Positions 1 through 12,043 of a stretch of DNA of 64,000 nt are shown here, one piece after another. Each line of letters opens with the position of its first letter. Within the stretch, counting starts at the first letter, position 1. The notes under the pieces are model-generated. The model saw nothing but the letters and a program-made list of their open reading frames with translations. It made no database searches and was not told where the DNA came from. This stretch comes from Kappaphycus alvarezii. Its lineage: Eukaryota; Rhodophyta; Florideophyceae; Gigartinales; Solieriaceae. The stretch spans positions 310,001-374,000 of the forward strand of contig NADL03000513.1 of assembly GCA_002205965.3 (NCBI GenBank), given 5' to 3'. The translations under genes were made by a program, and so were the position numbers.

Positions 1-360
1 AAAATCTGGCTCCATGGGTAGCCAGTGCGCCTTCTAAGCCGAAAGTTAAAAGGACCAACACACTCCGACAAATCGCTCTAGGTGAGACGCTACGTAGATT
101 GGTAGGCAGCTGCCTCACGAGCCGAGCTACTCCGACGGCAGCCGAGTACCTTCACTTTCTCAAAATGAGGATAGAAACTCGAGCTGGAACCGACACAGTT
201 TTTCATGGCGTTCGATGGGTTGATTAAAAGTTTGCAACAGATTCCGCACCCGGCATGCTGCCCGTAGAAAATGTGTTTAATCTGTCCAGTCTCGCTGCTT
301 TCTTGGAAGCCCTGAAGACTCTCCTTCCGGAATTACTACCATTGGTCTCGCAATGCTAAA
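1..360 (+). mobile_element. LINE fragment, reverse transcriptase fingers and start of palm
   Basis: This is a piece of the window's main LINE family, cut by the window edge. One frame from about position 30 reads R-Q-I-A-L-G-E-T-L-R-R-L-V-G-S-C-L, matching R-P-I-A-V-G-E-T-L-L-R-L-T-G-S-C-L at about 24680. A second frame at about 265-355 reads V-E-N-V-F-N-L followed by A-A-F-L-E-A-L and L-P-E-L-L, which aligns with the L-Q-N-A-F-N-L ... F-L-K-E-V palm segment of the copy at 11640-10980. The two parts are in different frames with stops between them, so the copy is dead. The identification rests on alignment by eye to the other copies. Confidence 0.7.
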
Positions 361-679
361 CTCTCGAGCCGGTAACCTGTGGACCGGTTGTCACACTATC
401 AGAAGCACGCAAGTGATGTCCGCGGTGCTACTTTGGGAGACCTACCGTCCATTGTTGGGCTTAACATGTGCCATACGTGTTAAGTTCCTGACCGAGAAAT
501 ATACACGTGTAGGACGTATCAAATTAATATGATGCTCTATCTTAAAATATTATTTTTCTATACGTGGCCGAACTGTTAATTTGACAGTGCTCTATCGGCT
601 ACCACCTACTGTAAGTTTGTAAGATACATGAGTTCAACTTCAGTCTGACGGACAGTGACCACGCATATTTTCTGTAGAT
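361..679. other. No recognisable feature
   Basis: This 320-base stretch lies between the LINE fragment and repeat R1. I see no ORF of note, no repeat and no convincing regulatory signal in it. Confidence 0.5.
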
Positions 680-1760
680 CTCAAAAGTAATAAAAGGGGA
701 GTGCAAAGATGGTAACGACCAGACCACAGTTCCCAAAGAAGTTCATGAGAAAATCAGTATCTTTCACTTTCAAAATGGTAGTTGATAGGATGAAAATAGC
801 GTCACCGGAAAAGGAACCAAGTAACTACCCGAGATGCCTGAGTTGAGAGCCATTTCGAGCGACTAAAGTGGTAGGGTAGACGTTAACGGGCGATAGAGAG
901 GATTGCGCGAAAGATTAGTGATTTTTCTGCAGTAACTAGTCCCAAAGGACAGGCTATAACACCTATGTTCTTCCACTGGTGTAAACACTTTTCTTGGGTC
1001 TGAGGTTGACTCCCAACTTCCTAACTATTTGGGACTAGATCTGAAGCCGTCTGCCAACTTGCTTTTTGTTTCATAGGGGAAGCAACGTACTCATCTTATA
1101 TAGGCTTTTTCCCAAATAAATCTCGATAAAACTAATAAAAGCACCAGAAAAGTAGGAAAAGATTTCATGTGGACGCAAAACGATGGCAGTAGATACTCGA
1201 AAGAAACTAAATGAGTCTACTCCTCAAAATATTCATCCTCTAGATCAGAACCTAGCATTCCCCCAAGACATTGTAATTCCCCATGTACTCCCCAAATATA
1301 CATGCGGATCTCCCAAAATTGTCCTCTCCTTTCTGCAAAGAGTAAAACTCACCTGAATCCCCTAGTCGGGTCCATGGACTGGACCACCTGGCACAACCAG
1401 ATAATTCCTTCCCCTCCCATATGAACGGTTCGGAGTCAACTTATTTGTCTGTGGCCTCCTCATCTTTCTCTCCTTTCTGCCATGCACTTCTTTTTCTTCT
1501 TCCTCTCCTGACTCGTCCTCGGCCTCCCCTTGTTTCATCCGCGGACCAGCTTGGGCCCAGTCATTCCCCGAAATACTCCTCTGCCATACCATCCTCCTCC
1601 CCAGAGATCTCCCTACCTATTTCTGTGCTTTAATCTCCACTTGATGACGACCAACCTGCTCCGTCAAGCGTTTACTGGTTTGGCTACGGAGATACTCCTC
1701 TACGTTGGTTGGGACAGAAGGAATAAAGGAGTGACAGTGATGGGACGGGGGTGAAGGTTT
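680..1760 (-). repeat. Dispersed repeat R1, copy 1, with minus-strand coding remnant
   Basis: The segment is homologous, in direct orientation, to 36540-37720. Matching landmarks in order are the GTTAACGGGCGAT / GTTGACGGGCGAT block (about 883 and 36745), a CCTAACTATTTGGGACT block, an AGCACCAGxAAAAGTAGGAAAAG block, a CTCTAGATCAGAAC block, and CATTCCTTCCCCTCCCATATGA just before a proline/acid-coding stretch. On the minus strand both copies encode an acidic, glutamate-rich region (here about 1592-1440). Upstream of it both carry a related peptide, here T-N-V-E-E-Y-L-R-S-Q-T-S-K at about 1670-1710. I do not recognise the protein. It could be a transposon ORF or a decayed host gene family. Confidence 0.6.
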
Positions 1761-2590
1761 TTGGCATTGGGGCGAGAAGCAGGGAAACGGCTCATGGTGT
1801 CTGTCAATTGTGGGTGTGAATTATCGAGCATATTTTGGTACTAGAAACGAAGATAAATTTTAGGAGGCTCCCGGAGTGTTTAAATAGCGCCAAACGGTTC
1901 AGCTTGATAGGTCCGCTGAATCAAAAAAATGAGGCAAAAATTGGTCATCTAGCGGGATTTAGTGAAAACCGCCTTAAAAGGGTGATTTGTGGTGAAATCA
2001 TGTGTAGAAATATTGATTAAGAAAAAAATACTTAGGGGCGAAGAAGATCAAATAAACGGAGAAAACTAAAAATATAGCATCAATTATCAATAGTAAACCC
2101 AATGTAGACCTGGGGCAAATATTTGTACCTCTTCTACAGAGCGCTGACGGGAAATGATATTGGAGGCGTCAGGTTCGTCAAACTGAACCAACACATGGTT
2201 GTGGAACTTGGGCACTTGGAAAGACGGCGCACGGAGGGCATTATTGCATCGGTACCGTTCTTGAGACGTACCTTCAACCGATGAGGCAAAAAGTATGAGC
2301 TAAGTACGGGAGGAACATTTTTTCATGAGAGGCTTGGGTGTTTTACGTTTGGAAGATAGATTTGATCTTTGTAGCTTTGCGCGGCGAGGGCCTAGGAACT
2401 AGGCGGTGGAAGAAAATACAGACAGCGAGACGACGGATTCCCCCGTTTGGTTTCGCAAGCACAGTGAGACGGTCTCCGCAGAGGTACGGATGGCACTCAA
2501 CCGGCAGTTCGACGTTCAAGCAGAGGTTGAGGAACTTTTGCAAGGCATTAAGTTAGCGTTGCCCAGGCATGATCTCCCTGATGGACGGGG
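1761..2590. other. Mostly unassigned; partial LINE tail; short ORF at the LTR junction
   Basis: No known gene is visible here. At 2327-2370 a minus-strand match to the LINE 3' tail occurs (a GGGTGTTTTAC block followed by a GGAAGAT block, as at 14707). A plus-strand ORF starting at 2406 (ATG-GAA-GAA) runs straight into the copia LTR at 2591. It is rich in E, D and R and I cannot assign it, but its reading stays open across the pre-insertion junction for only a few more codons. It may be a small host ORF interrupted by the insertion, or chance. Confidence 0.35.
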
Positions 2591-3112
2591 TGCAAAATAA
2601 TTGGGGTAGGTAGATACAAAAAATAAAAAGTTCCAACTTTGAATAAATAAACAAATGTCACAATTGGATTTAGAATGAATAATGAATAGAACCAAATTTA
2701 ATGGTAGCTGATCAAGGGGAATATTTCGATGGCCCGAGGATGTAAAAAAATTTATAGCAACCTAGTACTGCTTATACTCTACACCAGGGTACAATAATTT
2801 TGGTAGACATGATTCAGGCTCAGAAATAATTATTGCAGTATTTTCCAGGTAAGCAATCATCCAGATAATAATTTGTTAGTAGTATAAATGCAATAAATAT
2901 AGCCTGCATAATATAAAAACCCAACTGTAGGACATAAAAATTATTACACACTGAATTCAGCATAAAATAGGGCCAGTGCAAAACAGATAAAATTATTCCT
3001 TAATGGTTCACAATAAATATAAATTTTGGGCCTCAATAAATATATTGCTCAACAATTCAGCATCACCGTAGGACACCAGGATAGAGATTAAAATATTCAG
3101 TCAGTTTTCACA
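2591..3112 (-). repeat. 3' LTR of element 1
   Basis: The LTR is 522 bases and, read on the minus strand, begins TGTGAAAA and ends ATTTTGCA. It matches 7565-8088 almost throughout. A purine-rich polypurine tract (AAAGGGGAAGTGG on the minus strand) abuts its right end. Confidence 0.9.
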
Positions 3113-6100
3113 CCACTTCCCCTTTGAAATGTTGACCTAAATTTATCCTGTTGACTGAGATGAATCCCCAGATAAAATATTACTCATATCCAAAGGTATA
3201 GATCCATCAAATAAGAGGAGCTTGAGCATGTCAGATACAGGACTGTCCTTTTTTGTGAGCCGGTCGGAGGGATTAATTGAACCAGGTATCCATAGCATTT
3301 TCTTGATTTTGTTCGTTTCGAGAATATATCGAATTAATTGAACATCCGCTCTAATAGATTTGTCTTCGGGCACACGACAAGTAGATAAAGAGCTGAATAG
3401 ATCTTTTGAAAGAAAATCAACATGAAGAGGAATATTGATATTAGGAATTGTACTGTATGCTGCTGCAATAATTTTTCCTTCCTCGATGGCTTCACCAGCA
3501 GCCAATATTTCAGCAGATGCAATAGATTTAACAGGAAGCCGAGATAGATGTGAATGCCAATAAATTGTATGAAATATTGAATTACAGTTTAAGGAGCCAC
3601 TTAGCAACCCACGAATACATCCAAGTTGCGCATTTGTCGATCCGGCTGGTTATCCTGCATCAGAAAAAAAAGCAACTGATAAATTGAAATTTCCAGAAAC
3701 TTCCGGGCGCCGATACGTGCTTGTAGAACCAAAAGATTTTAAATTCCGAAGCATAGAAGATTGAATAGATAAATCACGAACCAATGGATTTGACCTTTTC
3801 TGTTGTAGATAACTTGCTGTAAAAGCAGACACTGGAGATGAAACCGTGACCAAATAGACAATTGAACCATTTAACGAATTAAAAGCGAAGTTTTGAAAAG
3901 AGTTCATTTCTTCATCAGTTTGTTTTCGGCGATTTCTTGATATTGAGTGAGGTTCCAGTCCATTTAATTTTTCATCCGCTGAGACACTAATTTTATAGTC
4001 ATCAAACTGCATAATTTTAACTCCATTGAAATTAAACGATCTAGGACTATGAACGATTGTACCAAGCTTATATACGTTTCCAAGATCTTGGATAAATTGC
4101 CTCTTAATATTTTTTGGTCCAGTAATAAGTATATCATCGACCAATTTAACGACAAGCAGAATTAATGATCCTTTTGAACTCATAAAAATAATTGGGGTAT
4201 ATAAACGACTGATTTCAATCCGAGGTCAAAGAATGTATTATCCGAGTGTATTTTCCATTTTGCATTCGCCTTGACTAAACCATATGAAGCAGACAGTAAT
4301 AACCAATAAAAGGATTTTTTCCGAGCATTCCCGAAGGGATCTTACATAAACATCTCGTAATGCTGATCCAGATTGTAAAAAAGCAGACGTGACATCAACC
4401 TTTGATAAATTCCATTTAAAATTGTAGCAATTGATAAGAGAATTCTAATTGCCATCGGAGAACAAGATTCCGAATAAGTTCTCAAATTATTTTTCTCCTT
4501 GTCCTCATTTCCATGCGGAGCAATTCGGGCCTTGCAATAATAGTTTACATCATCCAAAAATTTTATTTTGTATAAAAAGTGACTGGATATTACATTAGAG
4601 TCGGGAGGAATTTTTTAAACATGAATTTTTGAACAGGTACTGAGAAAATTATTTTCATCCGTATTGTATGCATTTGAAATAATATGAGATGGAAGTCCAG
4701 ATGCTTGATGAAGTAAAAATTCTTTAGATCCAAACCTTTTATGATAAAAACTCAGATCATTTTGTTCAGATGATTTCAATTCCGTTCCAGGTAACAACTC
4801 AATTTCATGCGCATCAATTTCACCATTTTCATCAATAGGGATATGAATTAAATTTTCAGGGTGTAGGGAACTAAGTTCAGATTCAATCGGAACATGTTCG
4901 AGAGATAATTTTTTTAGATTCTTATAAATTTCCATCACTTTCTGATTCATTATATTTTTCGACACCAGTATTCATATTTGGGTTAAAATTACCATCATCA
5001 GAGTGATCGTCAAAATTGTTCTCGCCCACGTTCTTCGCTTCGTTAATCTTCGTTTCATCAGAAATATCTTCCACAGAGTTTTTAATAGATTGATTCAATA
5101 AATCATTTGCCTTTTGAATTTGGTAAGCTAGTTCATTAGATGAAACGGAATGTCAGACATCTTCAACTGCCGCATGTATAAATTTTCCATTGGATCCAGG
5201 TACTGTGACGATAAGAGATTTTTTGTCGAATTTCAATACTGGTTTGGGCGATGACCAAGATCCTTCTTTCTGATTTGGTAGATGAATAAAAATTTCCACA
5301 ATATCGCCAACATTAATTGGAATATCGGTCACAGACTTTGATTTTAGAATAAGATTTAATTTCCTCTTGGCTATTAGCTCATTGTGACCTTCTCTTAAAT
5401 CATTTGGTAGACTTCGAGGACCAGAATTATCGATGGGCCGAGTGTGACCGGTGGCAAGCTCATATGAAGAAACAATATCATTTCCATATAAATCAATTGA
5501 TATTTGAAACATTCGAGCAATACGAACCGTATTACTTGCAGAAGAATCGGATATTTTAAACGGATATAAATATCTCCCAATATTTTATGTTTCGACACAA
5601 TAGAATTTTTGTTGTGGCGGCGGGAACCAATAGGACAAAATTAAATTCCTCTTTCCTCAAGATGGCCTCTGAAAATATCATTGTCAAACGCCTGATCTCC
5701 CATTAAATTGTTAGGGTCCCAAAATTGTGTTAACCATTTTGTCTCAATACAACTAATGCAATTTTCCATACTTAAGGAGGGCACTATTGAACCATTTGAA
5801 TATCTGGTAACTGAGTCCGTAAAGTGAAAAATATCCAAGTTTTCCACAAAAAAGTGATCCACACCAACCAACTCATTAAATCCGCGATATATAGAGCTTG
5901 ATGATACTGCACGAGGATGAGATGGTTTTTTGTGACATCGCAAAATTTGCAGGAGTCAATTATGCTTGTTGGATATTATTTGCATTCATCGTCCCTTATA
6001 AAATTTCTTTGTAACAATAGTTTTATATCATCATAATTTGAGTGACCACATACATGTTTGTGAACCTTATTAATTATTTTCTTCTTTTCAGCCCAAGATA

Positions 6101-7564
6101 TATTTTTTGATGTATTGATATTGTTGGAACAAATTGCTGACAGAAATGAATTTTCAATAGGGCCGGATGATTGTATAAATATATTTATGGCTACATAACA
6201 ATGATGAACATGATCCACCAATGTTATCGAATCGATTGAGTCATTTGCGGACTTGAACTCGATGCCGTTGTCCGCCATATGAATAATATTTGATTTTCTC
6301 GTGATATTTCTTCCAATAACCCATTGTGATGATCCACTGATTATTAGATGCCTTATTTTAACCTGATTTCCATTGTCTGAAATAGCTGATAAAAATATTG
6401 AACCGACTATTTTTCTTTTTTCGCTTGAGTGAGCGCCATTTCCGTATTGCCAGAAGGGCGTGTCCTTGATACCTTCAGGAAGTTCATCAAGAATTCCATT
6501 CCATTCCGGTAAAATAAATTTCGAAAGTGCTCGTAATTCAACAATCCCCATTCCACTATACTGTGCTCCATCATCAAGTAACGGACCTGGGTATAACGTA
6601 TTTGACGGAGAATCAAGCACCGTTTTTACCATATGAAATGTTACAGAACCAGAATCATTTTCGTCTTTGATATTTTCTGCATTTCCCATTCTAGATGAGG
6701 AACCTTTATGATAGTTTTTAGCACTTTTGTATTTATCTTTTTCATAGGCCCAATGGCCAATTTCTCCACATCGGTCACAAGTTGATTTTGCCTTGAGGAC
6801 AGCAAAGTCTTCAGGAGATAATCTTTGCTTATTATTTTTCTTGAAATTTTTCTTTTCTCCGTATGCAATATTTGATTGACATGAAGAGATATATTTTTGA
6901 GAATTTCCATATGTTTGATTTGTATTTTTTGGTTTGTCACATGCACGAATAATAGATGATATTTCTGAATATTTGATTAATTCTAGGATTTTTCCTTTTC
7001 GAAATCGGCTTCTTCTTCCTGCTTCGGAAAAGCAGCAGCCAAAATAGATACTCGCTGGTTTGAATCAATTTTGGAATTAGCCAGGAGTAAAAGGGATACC
7101 AATGCTTCAGGTAATTTCGATGTACCAGTAGATGAATGAAATCGGGCAATTTGAGCATCAAACTGTGATTCAAAATTTTTGAAAGACTCATTATCACCAC
7201 GAGTAGTGTGCAATAGATCTAAGAATTTTTGAAATGGATCTGATATTGATGATAGAGGATCCACCTAATGAATAGCGTTAGCAATCTCTAATGCACCATT
7301 TTCAGACTGAATTTCTGTGTCTGGAATTTTCTTACAAATATCAAGAGCTCGTCCAAATAATTGTGATTGTAGGACAATACCTTGTACTGCCTTAGGAACC
7401 TTATTAGGATTTGATGCTGGTAGTAAATCATGGACAGATTTCGATTTATGAACAGCATCAAAATATTTTTCTTGAGGTCCTTTACCATCCATCCAAGGAG
7501 CCGGGCGAAGATCCCATGAAAATGCCAGCCTTGAAGGAATTTAGGGGCGATCTGGGCCCATAAC

Positions 7565-8088
7565 TGCAAAAAAACTGTGGTAGGTAGATCCAAAAAGTAA
7601 ATAGTTCCAACTTTGAATAAATAAACAAATGTCACAATTGGATTTAGAATGAATAATGAATAGAACCAAATTTAATGGTAGCTGATCAAGGGGAATATTT
7701 CGATGGCCTGAGGATGTAAAAAAAATTTATAGCAACCTAGTACTACTTATACTCTACACCAGGGTACAATAATTTTGGTAGACATGATTCAGGCTCAGAA
7801 ATAATTATTGCAGTATTTTCCAGGTAAGCAATCATCCAGATAATAATTTGTTAGTAGTATAAATGCAATAAATATAGCCTGCATAATATAAAAACCCAAC
7901 TGTAGGACATAAAAATTATTACACACTGAATTCAGCATAAAATAGGGCCAGTGCAAAACAGATAAAATTATTCCTTAATGGTTCACAATAAATATAAATT
8001 GTGGGCCTCAATAAAAATATTGCTCAACAATTCAGCATCACCATAGGACACCAGGATAGAGATTAAAATATTTGGCCAGTTTTTCACA
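7565..8088 (-). repeat. 5' LTR of element 1
   Basis: The LTR is 524 bases, with the same TGTG start as 2591-3112, and is followed on the minus strand by GTTATGGGCCCAG at 7564-7552. That segment is complementary to the anticodon arm of initiator tRNA-Met, the half-tRNA primer known from Drosophila copia. Confidence 0.9.
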
Positions 8089-9125
8089 CGAGGTAGCATT
8101 CGCAGGAACACTGGGGAAGGAAATCGGGCCCAGGAGCGGTTGAGGAGTCCAAGCTGTTAGTAGCACGGCCGAATCCGAAATAGAGAACATAAGCAGTAGT
8201 GGCAAACGATGAGGGAGCATGGTAGTGATAGGAATGGGCGTCAATGGGTGGAAAGGTAGATTAGCGCGGGAGAGTGGGGGATCAACTTGAAGAAGGGTTG
8301 CGGTGGCCGGAAGGGCTATCCTGGGAAAGGAAATGACGACATCTGCGAAGGGTAGTGTCAAAAAGGGCGGGGTGGGAGGGGTGGAATCGGGAAGGGAAGG
8401 GTGGAGATGAACAAGAAGGTGGCCTCGTTGAAGAAGTCGTCATAGAAGGCGGCGGGAAGTCATGCGGATGTTATCAACAAGGCTGGAGCAATTTTCACGG
8501 CAACGGCGGCCAGAAGCGCAAGGGCGGTTGTGCCGTAAAACCACCTTCGGGATGGCAAGAAGTTCTCGGAAGTATCGAGTCGTGTGCTGTGGCGAGAAAT
8601 GCGGGTAAAACGCCGTGCAAAGCCGCGAGGTATAATTCGTAAGCCGCGGCTTGACCTGGAAGTGGTGATATCAAGAAAGGCGACAGAGGGGAGGGATCGA
8701 AAGGTAATGGATGACAGAGATGGATCAGATAATTGGGAGATGGTTGGCTGGTCGGGGTCGGATAGGGCGCTGGACGAACCTGAAACTTGGTTCACGGCAG
8801 GGAGGTTATTCCGTTAGGATCCATGTCGGCATCGGGGGGGGGTGTGTTCAAAAGGACTGTATGGGTTGATATCGGACGGTGTAGCAGGGAGAGGAGGGTT
8901 GGGAGATGTTGCATTGAGAACGCCAGGGCAGGTCTATCGGCAATCCGGAAATTTCGGTGGGTAACCTTTCTCGAATATAGTGCATTGGTTCGGTTGTGGT
9001 AACGGAGGATCTAGCGGGGATTAAAGGGCGCGAGCGTAACAGTGAGTAGCTGTGTTGAAGAAGATACTCAGTTGGGAGTTGGCCGGAAAAGCACGCAAAA
9101 GATCGAGCACAGACATCTCAGTGAT
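8089..9125. other. GC-rich unassigned segment
   Basis: Purine-rich on the plus strand and clearly richer in G+C than the element to its left. Overlapping ORFs of up to 111 codons exist on both strands (for example the minus-strand ORF 8795-8460). None shows a motif I can name. It is probably decayed LINE or intergenic DNA. Confidence 0.35.
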
Positions 9126-9654
9126 TTATTGACTAAACGGAAAACGGGTAACGAAGTCGCGGAGCTCCTGTTGAGGGGAGGAACCGCGACGGGAAGCAGC
9201 GAAGGAAGCAAGGCGGCGGGAAAAACCCTTGCCGTCGTCGTCCAAGGCGCCATAGATATCAATCCCGACGGGGGAGAGGAGGATATCGTTTTGGTTGCAG
9301 TAAGTGCCGTAATGACGATGTTTCTCGCGCTCTGCGAGTGTTGCGGCAGCGCCTGCGGTAACCGTACTTGGCGAAATGTGGCGGCGTGCGGAGGGGTGGG
9401 CAGCAGTAACGTCGACGGCGATATCGGTACTGTGAAGCCCGTATGCAGCGGGTATGTAAATGTCCATTCGTAGCGCGGGGGACTCCGAATGCCCAGATGG
9501 GTTGGGAACCTGGTAAAGGAGCGGATGTTCGACGAGGGCGACGATCCCAACTTCCTTGCAGTAGCGGGCAAGAACGTTGCGGAGGATGTGATGACGACGA
9601 GTCATTCCGTCTTCGTATTTTCAGGTCAACGCGTGTAGACCACTTGGATTAGTA
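9126..9654 (-). mobile_element. LINE endonuclease-domain fragment (copy C')
   Basis: The sequence is nearly identical to 22036-22550, with only a handful of differences over about 520 bases. It encodes, on the minus strand, the part of the restriction-like endonuclease that starts T-R-R-H-H-I-L and contains M-D-I-Y-I-P followed by I-A-V-D-V-T. This spacing fits the two catalytic acidic positions of PD-(D/E)XK nucleases (PD written as MD). Its coding frame changes inside the copy. The left limit (GACTAAACG) coincides with the limit of the other copy, so it may be the true end of this LINE subtype. A perfect palindrome, GTACAGTACTGTAC, lies just past the right limit at 9652-9665. Confidence 0.65.
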
Positions 9655-9659
9655 CAGTA

Positions 9660-11740
9660 CTGTACAGTACACAAGCGATCCACACACGCAGCGGCCGACG
9701 GTGCCCTACGGTGATTTACTGTGGTTGGTGAGGTCCCGAGCGGTCGGGTGCCGGCCCCCAACGTGGAGAGTGGAAGGGCAATGAAGCGATGCCCAGGACC
9801 CTTGGAACGTATCAATTCGGCAAAGCGAGTGTCCTTGCCAAGTCGAGCATGGTTAAGGGGCTTGAGTGGGCATCGCGCCAGGGAGGGGAGGCGGGCGGGG
9901 ATCAAGGGATGGATGACGGTTTCGTCACAATAGTCCGTGCCCCCTTTCTCTCCAAGCGCTTTGATGTCCGGGTGAACTGCATGGCCAGATTGTGGGGGCT
10001 CGAGGACAGCCTGTCGGGCGGCTTTGGAGAGGTATGCGACAAGCAACCGTGTTGGCGAGTCGTGCCGTCAGCCATGGCTGGATCCATAGCCACAGCACAG
10101 CGCGTCACCTTACTGATCCATGGGTGTCGTACATCCCCCCTTGTGGCATTTTGAAGCTGGATGTAACTGTGGTACCCGGCAATTGACCTGCAACCACGGC
10201 TTGTAATTGCGGTCTGAGATGGAAGTGCCCAGGCCTGGAGCGGATTGGCATGAAAGCCAGTCCTTGCAACCATCCACTGACAAGGAAGCTCGGAATGCCA
10301 TGGGCCTCTCATCCCCCTTACACATGGCCTCAAAGGCCATTTCCTCAACTCCGTTTAGGTTCTCCTCGCTAAAAGTGTCAGAAGACGAAGTAAGCTACCC
10401 CATCACCTTTTTCCTCAGCTGGGCGAGAGAGTTGCCCTTGCCCAAACCGCTGCCTTGAGTCGATAGCCGTGAACTGGACAACCTTCTCGGGTGCCACTTG
10501 TGTCTTTCACTCATCATATGGCCGAACTGCGGATGTGTAAGATTGATGAGCACTGTTCGGTAGCACAGGGAGAAGGGTAGAGCATAGGGCACGCGTGAGG
10601 GATGAGGAGGAAAGGAATTCAGCCGCCGCAGTCAGCTTAGCGGAGCGGAGCCCGATGCGAAATGTTGGCTTGCGGGCCTCAAAGGCCGCAATAGGAATTG
10701 TAATTTCCGAAAAGTGTCGGCATCCAGAACCCCGCCCATCAACCCCCGCAGCGTATCTTCAACAGCCTTGTCAAATTCAGATGCTCCCTTAAGATTGGAA
10801 TGAGGGGGAACTACACATAAGAGGTAGTTGATACGACATACACCAAAGTAGGTCCGCAGTAGGTGGAGAGCCACATGAGTGTTCTCCGTGGTTAACAGGG
10901 ATTTGCGGAAAGGCTGTAACGAAGGGAGGTGCTTTGGGAACTTGCGCTCCATTAATAAGTCCGACACGATGGGTGCGCCTAGCACTGTTGTCCCGGCGTC
11001 ATAGTTCTGGCCGAGCTCAGATGGGAGGAACTGCTGAACAGGTGGGGGAGGGGGGCGGTTGCCCATCGGACGTCACACTTATCCATCCGAAGGTGTAAAC
11101 CCAAACTGCGCACCTTTGGGGACGAGAGGAACTTTAGTGCCATTCCAATCGCTTCGTGGGCGCCAATTATATATCCATCGTCCAAGTACCACAGCTGAAG
11201 GAGTAGAAATGGCTTGCCTGTGGTATCGCCCACACTTTTCAGGCGGGTTTTCGGTTCCCGAGTCACTTTATGCAGCAGAAGAGAGAATAAAAGTGGATCC
11301 AGAGGATCCCCTTGCTGCACGCCTACCACGTTCTGGAGTATATCATCCCCGCACCACAGATGACCCGGGTTTACCTCGTACGTGTAATTGACCCAATGTA
11401 AGAGCTCCGGGAACCTCTGCTCGACCTCCTTCAAAAACGCACTGCGGTTGACGAGGTTGAAGGCGTTTTGAAGGTCAACGGTTAAAATTGCATACTCTGC
11501 CGATTCGCCACGCTCCTCATAAAGTCGGCGTATAGCATGGGCAACTGCCTCAGATCTTCTTGCCATTGCGACTCCCAACTGTATTGGCTGAAAGTATTCG
11601 GAAGTCTTGTCGGAAATCCTGGTCAGCAAAAATCTTCCCACCAAGCGACGTAAGGTCTCGATAACGGCAATCGGTTTGATTCCTCCGTCCGGTTTCAGAA
11701 TTGGTACATACGCCTAGCAGGTTCTAGGTTTGGTTTACTG
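9660..11740 (-). mobile_element. LINE copy A: reverse transcriptase plus restriction-like endonuclease
   Basis: This is a large piece of the window's main LINE, read on the minus strand. The RT palm is at 11644-10979: T-V-D-L-Q-N-A-F-N-L, then G-V-Q-Q-G-D-P-L, then the catalytic Y-L-D-D-G at 11188-11177. The RT thumb and linker run to about 10630. Near 10300 comes a pre-endonuclease block (W-L-S-C-Q-S-A-P-G-L-G-T-S). The nuclease core lies at about 10040-9900: L-E-P-P-Q-S-G-H-A-V-H-P-D-I-K, followed by Y-C-D-E-T-V-I-H-P-L, fitting PD...D-x-T of restriction-like endonucleases. It ends with I-A-L-P-L-S-T-L-G-A near 9775. RT followed by such an endonuclease is the R2-type LINE layout. Several frame changes and stops make it inactive. 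Confidence 0.75.
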
Positions 11741-12043
11741 CATGTAGTGTAATGGCTGGGAGCCCTGCTTAAACGTTGCTCCTGCTCGGTCTACAGTAAG
11801 AGTACAGTTCAGTGAGCTTTCCAACCGACTAAAACGTGGCTGAGAGCCCGCTCGGCAAGCGCGCACGCGGCGTACGGGAGGTAAAGCATAGAATATCAGG
11901 AATTTAAAAATATTGAAATTCCGGCTCAAAGATCGGATTTTAAACAACCGGAGCTTGAAGTCGTTGGGGCTACTACTTGCAGTAATTCTTTTTCCTGTGG
12001 TGCTCTCTGCCAAGACTAAGTAAACTTGCTCTTCCAATACGCA

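Larger units (their letters stand above)
2591..8088 (-). mobile_element. Ty1/copia-type LTR retrotransposon, GalEa-like lineage (element 1), broken
   Basis: This is a retrotransposon fossil with both LTRs. Minus-strand parts in order are: 5' LTR 8088-7565, primer-binding site 7564-7552, gag about 7500-6700 with a C-D-R-C-G-E-I-G-H zinc knuckle near 6770, protease near 6560, integrase about 6060-5150 (H-V-C-G-H and C-K-F-C zinc residues), reverse transcriptase about 4560-3900, RNase H about 3610-3150, polypurine tract 3126-3113, and 3' LTR 3112-2591. The protease-integrase-RT-RNase H order is that of Ty1/copia. The flanks are CGGGG and CGAGG, a plausible slightly decayed 5-base target duplication. 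The LTRs differ by roughly 3 percent by eye. The coding part is broken, with about eight to ten interruptions. Confidence 0.9.

Noticed and set aside
8355-9002. Overlapping plus-strand ORFs in GC-rich sequence
   Set aside because: Purine-rich DNA with few stops gives such ORFs. No conserved block was found and the opposite strand is equally open.
9652-9665. Perfect palindrome GTACAGTACTGTAC
   Set aside because: Short, and related TACAGTAC runs occur elsewhere (34299, LTRs of element 2). It could be a chance feature at a LINE boundary.
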